64,000 nt of DNA. Origin: Pararhizobium_B sp963838155. GTDB lineage: Bacteria; Pseudomonadota; Alphaproteobacteria; Rhizobiales; Rhizobiaceae. The stretch is from assembly GCA_963838155.1 (NCBI GenBank), contig CAWIQE010000035.1, forward strand, positions 1-64,000, written 5' to 3'. Positions 20,335 through 30,371 of this stretch are shown in pieces. Under the pieces are notes generated by a model. The model was not told the DNA's origin, did no database searches, and saw nothing but the letters and a program-made list of their open reading frames with translations. The position numbers and the translations under genes are program-made. Each line of letters starts with the position of its first letter. Positions within the stretch are counted from its first letter, which is position 1.

Positions 20335-21799
20335 CGTGCCACGTCCTGCCGTCACGTTCGATGAGGGCGATAGCCTGGCTCGGTCCCGATGTCCCGGCCA
20401 CGTAGCCGTGCACGCCCTGTCCCGTATCCTCCCAGCTCTTCAGGATGGGGTCGACCCACCCCCAGGCGGCCTGCACCTCGTCGCGCCGCATGAACAGCGT
20501 GCGATTGTCGCGGATCACGTCGAGCAGCAGCCGCTCGTAGGCGTCGGGATTGCGCACCTTGAAGCTCTCGGCGAAGGTCATGTCGAGCGGCACGTGGCGA
20601 AGGCGCATGCCGCCGGGGCCGGGGTCCTTGATCATCAGCCACTGCTTGACGCCCTCGTCCGGCTGCAGGCGGATGACGAGTTCGTTGGCCATCACGCGGC
20701 CCGCCCCGTCGTCGAAGATCGAATGGGGGATGGGCTTGAAGGTGATGACGATCTCCGAAACCCGCTCCGGCATCCGCTTGCCCGTCCTCAGGTAGAAGGG
20801 CACGCCCGACCAGCGCCAGTTCGCGATCTCCGCCTTGATGGCGACGAAGGTCTCCGTGTTGGACCGGTCGTCGCCGAGCTCGTCGAGATAGCCGCGCACC
20901 GCCCCGCCGGACGACGCGCCCGCCTTGTACTGGCCGCGCACCGTCAGCTTGTCGACGTTCGAGGCGTCGATCGGCCGCAGGCTGCGGAGCACCTTCACCT
21001 TCTCGTCGTGCACGGCCTCGGCCTCCATCGACGCCGGCGGCTCCATGGCGACGAGGCAGAGGAGCTGCAGGATGTGGTTCTGCACCATGTCGCGCAGCGC
21101 ACCCGCCTTGTCGTAGTAGCCGGCGCGCCCCTCCAGCCCGACGGATTCCGCCACGGTGATCTGCACGTGGTCGATATGGGCGGAGTTCCAGAGAGGCTCG
21201 TAGAGCGCGTTGGCGAACCTCAGCGCCATCAGGTTCTGCACCGTTTCCTTGCCGAGATAGTGGTCGATCCGGAAGATCTGCTCCTCGGCGAAGACGCGGC
21301 CGATGGTGTCGTTCAGGTCCATCGCCGAGGCGAGGTCCCGCCCGATCGGCTTTTCCACGACGATCCGGGACTTGTCGGTAATCAGCCCATGGTCCCGCAC
21401 GCCCTCGGAAATCTGTCCGAAAAGCGCCGGCCCGACGGCGAGGTAGAAGGCGCGTACGCGCGCCGGATCGTCCTCCAGCAACGCCTTGAGGTCCTCCCAG
21501 CCGCGATTGGTCGTGGCGTCGATGGAGACGTAGCGCAGGCGGGCGAGGAAACGCTCCAGGTCCTCGCTCCTGCATTCGTGCGCCTGGAGGTGCTTGCCGA
21601 GCGCCTCGCGCGCGAAGCCGCGATAGTCGTCGTCGCTCATCTCGGCCCGCGAAGCGCCGATGATGCGCGTCGGATCGGTCAACTGGCCGGCGCCCTGGCG
21701 ATGGAAGAGGGCCGGAAGCAGCTTGCGCTCCGCGAGGTCGCCGGTGCCGCCAAAGACGATGAAGTCGAACGGATCGACGGGAATGATCTGGCTTGTCAT
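20324..21799 (-). CDS. zwf: Glucose-6-phosphate 1-dehydrogenase Zwf
   Basis: A 491-residue NADP-dependent enzyme that oxidises glucose-6-phosphate to the lactone and opens both the Entner-Doudoroff and oxidative pentose routes. The nucleotide fold FIVFGGTGDLAERKLLPAL, the active-site RIDHYLGKETVQNL and the substrate region EKPIGRDL are intact. ATG 21799 (MTSQIIPVDPFDF) has AAAGG upstream; earlier in-frame starts add non-conserved residues. It heads the zwf-pgl-edd operon; the promoter should lie in the 144 bp before puuB's end, a locally AT-rich stretch around 21830-21870. Confidence 0.96.
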   Translation of the reverse strand: MTSQIIPVDPFDFIVFGGTGDLAERKLLPALFHRQGAGQLTDPTRIIGASRAEMSDDDYRGFAREALGKHLQAHECRSEDLERFLARLRYVSIDATTNRGWEDLKALLEDDPARVRAFYLAVGPALFGQISEGVRDHGLITDKSRIVVEKPIGRDLASAMDLNDTIGRVFAEEQIFRIDHYLGKETVQNLMALRFANALYEPLWNSAHIDHVQITVAESVGLEGRAGYYDKAGALRDMVQNHILQLLCLVAMEPPASMEAEAVHDEKVKVLRSLRPIDASNVDKLTVRGQYKAGASSGGAVRGYLDELGDDRSNTETFVAIKAEIANWRWSGVPFYLRTGKRMPERVSEIVITFKPIPHSIFDDGAGRVMANELVIRLQPDEGVKQWLMIKDPGPGGMRLRHVPLDMTFAESFKVRNPDAYERLLLDVIRDNRTLFMRRDEVQAAWGWVDPILKSWEDTGQGVHGYVAGTSGPSQAIALIERDGRTWHDAK

Positions 21800-21943
21800 T
21801 CGAATTGCCTTTGCTTCGGTGATCGCGCACGTCATAATCTAATCGATTTAAGAATACCAGATTTAAGATGACAGACGTCGCCGGTCGCTCGGAACATTTT
21901 TATGGCTCGGCGAGGGATTGTAAACCGGTGGCCCCCGGCAGGC

Positions 21944-23230
21944 TCAGAAACGGTCGCGCAGCGCGAACCAGGTCATGGCGAGAAGGAGCAGCGGCTTGGA
22001 GAAGCGCCGTCCCCCCGGAAATCGCGGAATGTCGAGCGCCTTCAGCGGCTCGAGCAGGTCGCGATTGCCGAGCAGGCTCTCGCCGTAGAGCCGGCCGGTG
22101 TAATTGGACAGCATCACGCCGTGGCCGGAGAAGCCGCCGATCGAGGTGACGCCGGGCATGACCTCGCGCACGAAAGGTTCGCGCGGCACGGTGATCCCGA
22201 CCGACCCGCCCCAGGCGTGGGTGATCTCCACCTCGGCGAGCGCCGGGTAGAGCTCGCCGATCTGCCGCCCGATGTGGCGCGAAATGTCGCGGGGATTGTC
22301 GGCCGTATAGGCCTCCCGCCCGCCGAAGAGCAGGCGCCCGTCGGCGCTCCTGCGGAAATAGCGGACCACGAAGCGCGAATCGTCGACCGATTCCCCGCCC
22401 GGCAGCACGCCCAGGGACTCCTCGAGCGGCACCGTCGCGCCGATGAAGGACCGGATCGGCATGACGTGGGCCGCCGTCACCGGCTCCAGCCCGCCGATGT
22501 AGGCGTTGCAGGCGACGAGCGCCCGTTCCGCCGTGATCGTCCCGGTCGGCGTCTCGACGCTCACCCGCCCGCGCTCCGACCGGATTTCGGTCGCCGGCGT
22601 ATGTTCGTGAAGCGCCGCCCCGGCTTGCGCCGCGGCCCTGGCCGTGCCCACGAGCAGCTTCAGCGGGTGGATGTGCCCCGTTCCCGTATCGCGGATGCCG
22701 GCGAGATAGCGGTCGGACCCCAGCCTGCGGGCGGTCTCCTCGCGGTCCATGAAGCGGATATGGGGATAGTCGTATCGCTCCGCCATCACGTCGGCATGGC
22801 GGCGGTAGTCGTCGACATAGCGGGACTTGTGCACCACGGACATCTGCCCGGGCCGGTAGTCGATCTCGATCGCGTGCCTGCGGGCGAAGTCGAGGAGGTG
22901 GGCCTTGGCGTCCTCCGCCAGCCGGAAGAGCGCCTTGGCCTCGGCGAAGCCCAGGGCCTGCGCGTGATCCTCCGGCCAGGTCCGGTGCCCCGTGCCGAGC
23001 TGCCCGCCATTGCGGCCGGAGGCCCCGTCGCCGAAACGCGCCGCGTCGATCAGCACGACGTCCGCCCCGCCTTCCGCGAGCCGGCACGCGGCCTGCAGTC
23101 CGGTGAAGCCGCCGCCGACGATCGCGACGTCGGCCGTGCGGGAGCCGTCCAGCCGCCCGTATTCCGGCCGGTCGGCGACGGTCGCCTCGTACCAGGAAAC
23201 CCCCGGCGCGATCGGACTCCGGTAGACCAT
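21944..23230 (-). CDS. puuB: FAD-dependent amine oxidoreductase, gamma-glutamylputrescine oxidase-like
   Basis: A 428-residue DAO-family flavoprotein. The FAD dinucleotide motif is DVAIVGGGFTGLQAACRLAEGGADVVLID; GRNGGQLGTGHR follows as in PuuB proteins. In the Puu pathway it oxidises gamma-glutamylputrescine to the aldehyde with release of ammonia and H2O2. It starts 8 bp after the stop of the glutamine-synthetase-like gene, so they form an operon whose product pair fits PuuA-PuuB. The C-terminal SKPLLLLAMTWFALRDRF is typical of this subfamily. Other amines remain possible substrates. Confidence 0.82.
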   Translation of the reverse strand: MVYRSPIAPGVSWYEATVADRPEYGRLDGSRTADVAIVGGGFTGLQAACRLAEGGADVVLIDAARFGDGASGRNGGQLGTGHRTWPEDHAQALGFAEAKALFRLAEDAKAHLLDFARRHAIEIDYRPGQMSVVHKSRYVDDYRRHADVMAERYDYPHIRFMDREETARRLGSDRYLAGIRDTGTGHIHPLKLLVGTARAAAQAGAALHEHTPATEIRSERGRVSVETPTGTITAERALVACNAYIGGLEPVTAAHVMPIRSFIGATVPLEESLGVLPGGESVDDSRFVVRYFRRSADGRLLFGGREAYTADNPRDISRHIGRQIGELYPALAEVEITHAWGGSVGITVPREPFVREVMPGVTSIGGFSGHGVMLSNYTGRLYGESLLGNRDLLEPLKALDIPRFPGGRRFSKPLLLLAMTWFALRDRF

Positions 23231-23238
23231 CGCGGCGT

Positions 23239-24675
23239 CTAGACGTTGAGGAGCAGGAACTCCCGCTCCCACGGGCTGATCACCTGCATGAAGGTTTCGA
23301 ACTCGCCGCGCTTGACCCCGCAATAGGTGCCGACGAACTCCTGTCCGAAGGCCTCGGCGAAGGCCGGCTCGTTCTCGAACAGCGAGACGGCCTCGAGCAG
23401 CCCGCGCGGCAGGTCGATCACGCCTTCGTTGGCCGTCTTGTCCGTCGGGCCGGAGGGAACGATGGACCGCTCCATCCCGAGCCAGCCCGCGGCGAGCGAG
23501 GCCGCCAGGGCGAGATAGGGATTGGCGTCGGAGGAGGGTAGCCGGTTCTCGACCCGGCGGGCGCCGGGATCCGATGTCGGCACGCGGAAGGCGGTCGTCC
23601 GGTTGTCGTAGCCCCAGGCGTTGTTGACCGGGCACGCCATGTCGGGCGTGAGCCGCCGGTAGGAGTTGACGTAGGGCGCCATCATGACGAGCGCCCGCGG
23701 CACGAAATGCTGCATGCCGCCGATGAAGTGGAAGAACTCCTGCGACGGCGACCCGTCCGGGTTGGAAAAGACGTTGCGGCCCGTGGCGATGTCGATCACC
23801 GACTGGTGGATGTGCATGGCCGAGCCGGCCTGCCCCTGCATCGGCTTGGCCATGAAGGTGGCGTACATGCCGTGCTTGAGCGCCGCCTCGCGCAGCGTCC
23901 GCTTGAAGAAGAAGACCTGGTCGGCCAGTTCGACGGGATCGCCGTGCCTCAGGTTGATCTCGAGCTGCGCCGGCCCTTCCTCGTGGATGAGCGTATCGAT
24001 CTCGAGGCCCTGCTTCTCGGAAAAGTGATAGATGTCGTCGATCAGCTCGTCGAATTCGTTGACGCCGCTGATCGAATAGGACTGGCCGCCGACGATCGTG
24101 CGGCCGGAGCGTCCCTTCGGCGGATGCAGCGGATAGTCCGGATCGTCGTTCAGCGCTACGAGGTAGAACTCGATCTCCGGCGCCACCACCGGCCGGAAGC
24201 CGCGCGTCGCGTAGAGATCGAGGACGTGCTTCAGCACGTTGCGCGGCGTGTAGGGCACCGGCCGCCCCTCGGTGTCGACGATGTCGCAGATGACCTGCGC
24301 CGTCGGGTCCGACTCCCACGGCACGACCGACAGCGTCGACAGGTCGGGCAGCAGCTTGAGGTCCCCGTCATGCGGATCGTAGCGGAAATTCTCGGTCTCC
24401 TCGGGGTATTCGCCCGAGATCGTGTGGCGAAAGACGGCCGAGGGAAGCGACAGGGACGTGTTCGACACGAATTTCGACGTCGGCATCATCTTGCCGCGGG
24501 GCACGCCGGCAAGGTCCGGCGTGATGCACTCGATGTCCTCGATGCTGCGGTACTGAAGCCACGGAAAGGCCTCGGACCATCCCTCGACGCCCCTTGTGCT
24601 GGCGACATGGGCCGGAATCTCCCCGGCGCCGCCGCGCGACGTACCTGCTGAACTGGCCTGCTTCTTGGACGACAT
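23239..24675 (-). CDS. puuA: Glutamine synthetase-family protein, gamma-glutamylputrescine synthetase-like
   Basis: A 478-residue type III/PuuA-like glutamine synthetase homologue. Visible features include the beta-grasp N-domain (IECITPDLAGVPRGKMMP), the ATP/metal site PEIEFYLVAL, EGPAQLEINLRHGDPVELADQVFFFKR, the MAKPMQGQAGSAMHIHQSV catalytic region and the late RVENRLPSSDANPYLALAA. It lacks the adenylylation tyrosine region of GlnA. With the downstream PuuB-like gene it probably glutamylates putrescine for catabolism; a polyamine importer (PotFGHI) lies 6 kb away. The N-terminal 35 residues are low complexity, so the true start may be slightly downstream. Confidence 0.83.
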   Translation of the reverse strand: MSSKKQASSAGTSRGGAGEIPAHVASTRGVEGWSEAFPWLQYRSIEDIECITPDLAGVPRGKMMPTSKFVSNTSLSLPSAVFRHTISGEYPEETENFRYDPHDGDLKLLPDLSTLSVVPWESDPTAQVICDIVDTEGRPVPYTPRNVLKHVLDLYATRGFRPVVAPEIEFYLVALNDDPDYPLHPPKGRSGRTIVGGQSYSISGVNEFDELIDDIYHFSEKQGLEIDTLIHEEGPAQLEINLRHGDPVELADQVFFFKRTLREAALKHGMYATFMAKPMQGQAGSAMHIHQSVIDIATGRNVFSNPDGSPSQEFFHFIGGMQHFVPRALVMMAPYVNSYRRLTPDMACPVNNAWGYDNRTTAFRVPTSDPGARRVENRLPSSDANPYLALAASLAAGWLGMERSIVPSGPTDKTANEGVIDLPRGLLEAVSLFENEPAFAEAFGQEFVGTYCGVKRGEFETFMQVISPWEREFLLLNV

Positions 24676-24898
24676 CGATCACCGGAAGTTGTTTCGCGGA
24701 CCGCGAGGGCCGCGTGCATCATAACGATTCAAGCCCGAATTGCGAGTGCCGCAAGCGATGCAGCTTTGCATCTGTTCACGCAAATTTCAGCAATTCGGGC
24801 CGATCGTTCGGCCTTCAGCCTTGTTTGCCTGCGTGAATTGCATAACTATGATCCATCGAGAAAATCGGCAGGAAATCCAACCCGCGAAGAGAACCCCG

Positions 24899-25051
24899 AT
24901 GAGACAGCGACTGATCAAACCCGCGGCTGCGGAGCGTGCGCGCGCTATCGCCATTGCAGAGAAATCAGCGCGAACGGCAGTGCTCCAGGCCGCTGCCTTC
25001 GCTTCGGTCGGCGCTGCTCTCCTGCTTCTGCTGGTTTCAGGCCGCATCTGA
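24899..25051 (+). CDS. Small one-helix membrane protein
   Basis: A 50-residue protein: a basic amphipathic N-terminal half (MRQRLIKPAAAERARAIAIA) and a C-terminal hydrophobic helix (AAAFASVGAALLLLLVSGRI). GAAGAGA sits seven bases before the ATG; an in-frame ATG at 24848 would lengthen it by 17 residues. It is divergent from puuA and upstream of the DUF1206 gene. No function known. Confidence 0.45.
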   Translation: MRQRLIKPAAAERARAIAIAEKSARTAVLQAAAFASVGAALLLLLVSGRI

Positions 25052-25131
25052 TCCTTTTCCAGGGCGGTGCCGCCGCCCTGCGGAGCGCCCCGGACCGATT
25101 TTCACCGGCGCGATGAACCGATGCCGCGCGA

Positions 25132-25971
25132 ATGCGTTCTCCCCGCGGGAGAGCGGATTTGCAGCTAAAAGCCAAACGACGACTCGAATCGACCAGCCTG
25201 CGGGACGCCGTCGCGCCCTTTGCCCGGGTGGGATACGCCGCGCGCGGCCTCATCTATGCCGTCATCGGAATCTTCGCGGTCCTTTCGGCCTTCGGCAACG
25301 GCGAGAAGAAGGATTCGCACGGCGCGCTGCAGACGATCATGCAGCACACCGCCGGCAACATCCTCGCCTGGGCCCTGATGATCGGCCTGCTGTCCTACGC
25401 GCTGTGGCGCCTCGCCCAGTCGATCCTCGACACCGACAACCACGGCTCCGACGCCAAGGGACTGGCGATCCGTGCCGGCCTCCTGGCATCCGCCGGCACC
25501 TATTCGGCCCTGCTCGTCTATACCTTCGCACTTTGGAACGGGACCCAGTCCTCCTCGGGCGGGCGCAGCCAGCTCGCCGCCTCGCTCGCGGGCTTCGTCG
25601 GCACCCGGGTGATCGCCTGGGCTCTCGTCGCCGTCTTCGTCGGCGTCGGCGCGGCCCATATCTTCAAGGCGGTCAAGAAGCGCTACGCCCGCTATTTCGA
25701 CGCCTCGCCGCGCGTCATGGAGATCGTCCATCCCGTCGCCCGCACCGGGCTCGTCGCCCGCGGTCTCGTCTTCTTCGTCATCGCGGTGCTGTTCTTCTAC
25801 CGCGGCGTCAGCGTCGGAGGCGGCGGCGGCAATCCGGGCCTGGCCGCGGCCCTCGGTTTCATCCAGGGACTGCCGGCGGGACACGTCCTGCTCGCGGCGA
25901 CGGGCCTCGGCCTCCTCGCCTTCTCGGCCTACTCCTTCTCCGAAGCGGTCTGGCGCCGCATCCGCCTCTGA
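25132..25971 (+). CDS. DUF1206 integral membrane protein
   Basis: A 279-residue protein with six predicted helices arranged as three repeated two-helix units, the DUF1206 pattern. The repeats are visible as ARVGYAARGLIYAVIGIFA, RAGLLASAGTYSALLVYTF and ARTGLVARGLVFFVIAVLFFYRG, each followed by a second helix (WALMIGLLSYALWRLAQS, IAWALVAVFVGVGAAHIFKA, LLAATGLGLLAFSAYSFSEA). Function of the family is unknown. An alternative TTG start at 25159 has a better GGGAGAG leader, so the first nine residues are uncertain. Confidence 0.8.
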   Translation: MRSPRGRADLQLKAKRRLESTSLRDAVAPFARVGYAARGLIYAVIGIFAVLSAFGNGEKKDSHGALQTIMQHTAGNILAWALMIGLLSYALWRLAQSILDTDNHGSDAKGLAIRAGLLASAGTYSALLVYTFALWNGTQSSSGGRSQLAASLAGFVGTRVIAWALVAVFVGVGAAHIFKAVKKRYARYFDASPRVMEIVHPVARTGLVARGLVFFVIAVLFFYRGVSVGGGGGNPGLAAALGFIQGLPAGHVLLAATGLGLLAFSAYSFSEAVWRRIRL

Positions 25972-25988
25972 CACCCGGACGTGCGAAC

Positions 25989-26014
25989 GCCCGCCGTCAG
26001 GGACTACGGCGGGC
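25989..26014 (+). terminator. Stem-loop after the DUF1206 gene
   Basis: Perfect arms GCCCGCCG/CGGCGGGC with a 10-base loop, 18 bp after the stop. There is no T-tract, so this may be a weak or Rho-assisted terminator, also serving the convergent small gene at 26097-26333. Confidence 0.4.
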
Positions 26015-26096
26015 GCTCTCAAGTCAAAGGCTGGAGGCCTTTCGTCCAGTCAACGTCCGGCGCGCCGGATGGTTGCACTGAAAGGCGGAGCCCGGT

Positions 26097-26333
26097 TCAG
26101 CGCGACTGCGTGACGATCACCGGGACGAGCAGGTCTCCCCAGTTGCCGCCGCCGCCATGATGGCGCGCCGAGCGCACCAGTTCGACCGAAACGCCGGCCT
26201 CGACGGCCTTCATCACCGACTGGTTCAGCCGGTGCAGGTCGTTGGCGACCATGCGGATGACGGCCTGTTGTTCGCTGCTCATGGACGAGGACTGCTCCTC
26301 GGCCCGTTCCTTGACGCGTGCGACGGATGTCAT
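26097..26333 (-). CDS. Small conserved-looking protein downstream of aceA
   Basis: A 78-residue soluble protein (MTSVARVKERAEEQSSSMSS...). Residues 20-55 form a helical segment (EQQAVIRMVANDLHRLNQSVMKAVEAGVSVELVRSAR cut in two parts by a Gly), then a histidine/glycine-rich turn (RHHGGGGNWGD) and a hydrophobic end. The start is set by GAGGAGAACGAC directly before the ATG. It follows aceA by 25 bp, so it is probably cotranscribed with isocitrate lyase. I do not know a function. Confidence 0.68.
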   Translation of the reverse strand: MTSVARVKERAEEQSSSMSSEQQAVIRMVANDLHRLNQSVMKAVEAGVSVELVRSARHHGGGGNWGDLLVPVIVTQSR

Positions 26334-26358
26334 GTCGTTCTCCTCGGTTGGGGGCGTC

Positions 26359-27669
<1,311 letters not shown>

Positions 27670-27736
27670 GGTGCGACAAGCTCCTTGATGTGATGCGCGC
27701 GGACACAGCTGGGGCACCCGCTTCGATGTGACAGGT

Positions 27737-27873
27737 TTTACATATCTCTCCCGGGCGGTCGATAAGAACCTGAAAAACAACGATGAAAAAGAGGTCAGTC
27801 TGTCATCGTCTTGACAACGACCGCGAGTCGGTATGTAAATATTGTAAATTCTGGACGGCGGGCGGATTGTAAA
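27737..27873. promoter_or_regulatory. Cluster of TGTAAA/TTTACA motifs between aceA and its regulator
   Basis: TTTACA occurs at 27737-27742, about 68 bp before the aceA start, and TGTAAA at 27834-27839, 27843-27848 and 27868-27873, the last ending 3 bp before the proposed regulator start. The surrounding 27720-27880 is unusually AT-rich. This spacing fits an operator shared by aceA and an autoregulated ScfR/RamB-type gene. Confidence 0.5.
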
Positions 27874-27876
27874 AAG

Positions 27877-29286
27877 TTGTCGAATTCCGATCGGAAGATA
27901 TTCGCCGGGCCCCGCGTGCGCAGGCTGCGCAACGGGCTCGGCCTGACGCAGACGGCCATGGCCGAAGGCCTGGGGATCTCGCCGTCCTACCTCAACCTGA
28001 TCGAGCGCAACCAGCGTCCCCTGACGGTCCAGCTGCTTTTGAAGCTCGCGAGCGTCTACGACATCGACCTCAAGGAGCTGCAGGGCGAAGGCGCGACGTC
28101 GCTCGCCGCGATGAAGGCGGTGTTCGCGGATCCGCTGCTTGCCGGCGAGCTCCCGGGCGACCAGGAGCTCGTCGAGGTCCTGGAGGCCGCCCCCAACGCC
28201 GCCGCCGGCGTCGTCAAGCTCTACCGCGCCTTCCGCGAGCAGAACGAGCGCCTGTCCGACCTCGCCGCGCTGCTCTCGGACGAGGGCCGCGCCGCCGCGC
28301 TCACCGGCACGCGGCTGCCGATGGACGAGGTGCGCGAGGTGCTGGAGCGGCGGCCGGCCTATTTCGCCCGCATCGACGAGGCCGCGGAAGCCTTCCACGG
28401 GCGCCTCGACCCCGGCGAGGACCTGGGGCCGGCGCTGAAGGCCTGGCTCGCCGCCGAGCACGGCATCTCCGTGCGCGCGCTTCCCGTCCACGTCATGCCC
28501 GACCTCCGGCGCCGCTACGACCGGCACTCGATGCGGCTGTTCCTGTCGGAAAGACTGTCCGTCTTCGACCGGCTGCGGGAAACGGCGATCGAGGCCGTCC
28601 AGCTCGCGCTTGCCGACCCGCTGGCGGAGGAGGTCCGGGCGCTTCCGCTCGGCAGCGAGGAGGCGCGGCGCATCGCCCGCTTCGAGCTGGCGCGCTACGC
28701 GGCCCACGCGCTGATGATGCCCTACGAGGCCTTTCGCGCCGCCGCCGCGCGCGCCCGCTGCGACGTCGACGTCCTGCGCGCCCGGTTCCGCGTCTCCTAC
28801 GAGCAGGCCGCGAGCCGTCTGGTGACCCTCCAGCGCCCGGGCGCCTCCGGCCTGCCGTTCTTCCTCGTCGAGACCGACAACGCCGGCAATTGCATTCGCC
28901 GCGCTGGCGCGCGCGGCTATCCCGAAGGCTTCGGCGGCTCCTGCCCGAAGCTCGGCTTCTACGCCGCCTTCGCCCAGCCGGGCCAGGTGATCGTCGAGCC
29001 GGTGGAGATGCCGGGCGGCGCGGCCTTCCTGACCGTGTCGCGGACCCTGGACGGCGTCGGCGGCGGCTACGGGGAGCGGGTCCGGCGGACGGCGCTCCTG
29101 CTCGGCTGCGATCTCGCACACGCCAGGGAGACCGCCTACGCCCCGCAAGGGGCTCCGGTCGCCGCCGGCCCGGGCTGCCGCCTGTGCGAACGCCGCGGCT
29201 GCCTGGCGCGGGCCGAACCCCCGGTCACCCGGCCCCTCGGCCTCGACGAGATGGTGACAGGCCTCAGTGCGTTCGACTATCAGTAG
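27877..29286 (+). CDS. XRE-family transcriptional regulator, ScfR/RamB type (short-chain fatty acid regulator)
   Basis: A 469-residue regulator. The HTH is at residues 10-65 (RVRRLRNGLGLTQTAMAEGLGISPSYLNLIERNQRPLTVQLLLKLA). The middle holds an IrrE/ImmA-like region in which the expected HExxH is replaced (ELARYAAHALMMPYEAF), and the C-terminus has the family's cysteine cluster (CRLCERRGCLARAEP). Relatives such as RamB control glyoxylate-shunt genes in response to acyl-CoA or acetate; divergence from aceA supports that. The TTG at 27877 gives the family-like SNSDRKIFAGPRVRRLR start; the further upstream TTG at 27811 would place the TGTAAA boxes inside the gene. The start remains uncertain. Confidence 0.85.
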   Translation: MSNSDRKIFAGPRVRRLRNGLGLTQTAMAEGLGISPSYLNLIERNQRPLTVQLLLKLASVYDIDLKELQGEGATSLAAMKAVFADPLLAGELPGDQELVEVLEAAPNAAAGVVKLYRAFREQNERLSDLAALLSDEGRAAALTGTRLPMDEVREVLERRPAYFARIDEAAEAFHGRLDPGEDLGPALKAWLAAEHGISVRALPVHVMPDLRRRYDRHSMRLFLSERLSVFDRLRETAIEAVQLALADPLAEEVRALPLGSEEARRIARFELARYAAHALMMPYEAFRAAAARARCDVDVLRARFRVSYEQAASRLVTLQRPGASGLPFFLVETDNAGNCIRRAGARGYPEGFGGSCPKLGFYAAFAQPGQVIVEPVEMPGGAAFLTVSRTLDGVGGGYGERVRRTALLLGCDLAHARETAYAPQGAPVAAGPGCRLCERRGCLARAEPPVTRPLGLDEMVTGLSAFDYQ

Positions 29287-29406
29287 GGCGAACGGACATC
29301 TTTTCGCGCGATTCTCCTGCCTTCGTCGGGAGGGAATGCGAAAAGCCGGGTTTCCGGCTCGATCTTCAGACGATGCGGGCATCCGCCCCGCGAACGGGAC
29401 TGACCG

Positions 29407-30198
29407 ATGGCAGACGACTACCAGCAGAAGGCGAAGACGGACGGACTGGACGACACGATGTCGGGCGAGGGCTTCGTCGCACGGTCCGTGCAGAAGATGG
29501 TCGACGGCGCCGAGCGCCTCAACCTCAGATATGCCGAGCACGGCAACCCGCCGGTCTACGATACCGACGCGTTCCCCTGGGCGCGCGAGGTCGAGGCGGA
29601 GTGGCGGCTGATCCGGGCCGAGCTCGACAACGTCCTGACCCGCAAGGGCGAGCTGCCGGCCTTCCACGAGATCTCCGCCGAGGTCCGCTCCATTTCGTCG
29701 GACCGGGACTGGAAGACCTTCTTCCTCTGCGGCTACGGCATCCGCTCTGAGGAGGCCATCCGCCAGTGTCCCGAGACCTGGAGGATCCTGCAGAAGATAC
29801 CGGGCCTCAAGTCGGCAATGTTCTCGATCTTCGAGCCCGGCAAGCATCTCCCGCCGCATCGCGGGCCCTATAACGGCGTGCTCCGCTTCCACCTCGGGCT
29901 GATGGTGCCCGACGAGCCCGACCGGGTCGGCATCCGCGTCGGGAACGAGACCTGCCACTGGCAGGAGGGAAAGGCGCTGATCTTCGACGACGCCTACGAG
30001 CACGAGGCGTGGAACCACTCCGACGGCGTCCGCGTGGTGCTCTTCGTCGACTTCGTCAAGCCGACGAGCTTTCCCGCAAGCCTCACCAACCGGGCGATCC
30101 TCAACCTCGCCGTCTTCACGCCCTTCATCCGCGAGGGCTACAAGGCGCACAGGGCCTGGGAAAAGATGTTCTACGGCGAGGGCCGCAAGCATCGGTGA
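29407..30198 (+). CDS. Aspartyl/asparaginyl beta-hydroxylase-type Fe(II)/2-oxoglutarate dioxygenase
   Basis: A 263-residue protein of the Asp/Asn hydroxylase family. The metal and cosubstrate motif is visible as LPPHRGPYNGVLRFHLGL, followed by the second histidine in FDDAYEHEAWNHSDGVRVVLFVDF. Bacterial members include LpxO, which 2-hydroxylates lipid A acyl chains, and OlsC, which hydroxylates ornithine lipids; either would be plausible. No N-terminal membrane anchor is evident, but a hydrophobic C-terminal segment (LAVFTPFIREGY) exists. The gene follows the ScfR regulator by 120 bp on the same strand; whether they share a promoter is unknown. Confidence 0.8.
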   Translation: MADDYQQKAKTDGLDDTMSGEGFVARSVQKMVDGAERLNLRYAEHGNPPVYDTDAFPWAREVEAEWRLIRAELDNVLTRKGELPAFHEISAEVRSISSDRDWKTFFLCGYGIRSEEAIRQCPETWRILQKIPGLKSAMFSIFEPGKHLPPHRGPYNGVLRFHLGLMVPDEPDRVGIRVGNETCHWQEGKALIFDDAYEHEAWNHSDGVRVVLFVDFVKPTSFPASLTNRAILNLAVFTPFIREGYKAHRAWEKMFYGEGRKHR

Positions 30199-30371
30199 CG
30201 GCCCCCCGCGCGGCGGGCCCTGCCCAACCATGATGCACTGCACAAACCGGCGGCAAAAACACCTTGTCGTCCCTCGAAAACGCTTTTAGGCTTCAACGGC
30301 ACCGGGCGTTCCGCAACGCCTGCGTGCCGGAAAACGAAGAACGGCCGAGCGAAATCGAGAGGGGACAGGCG

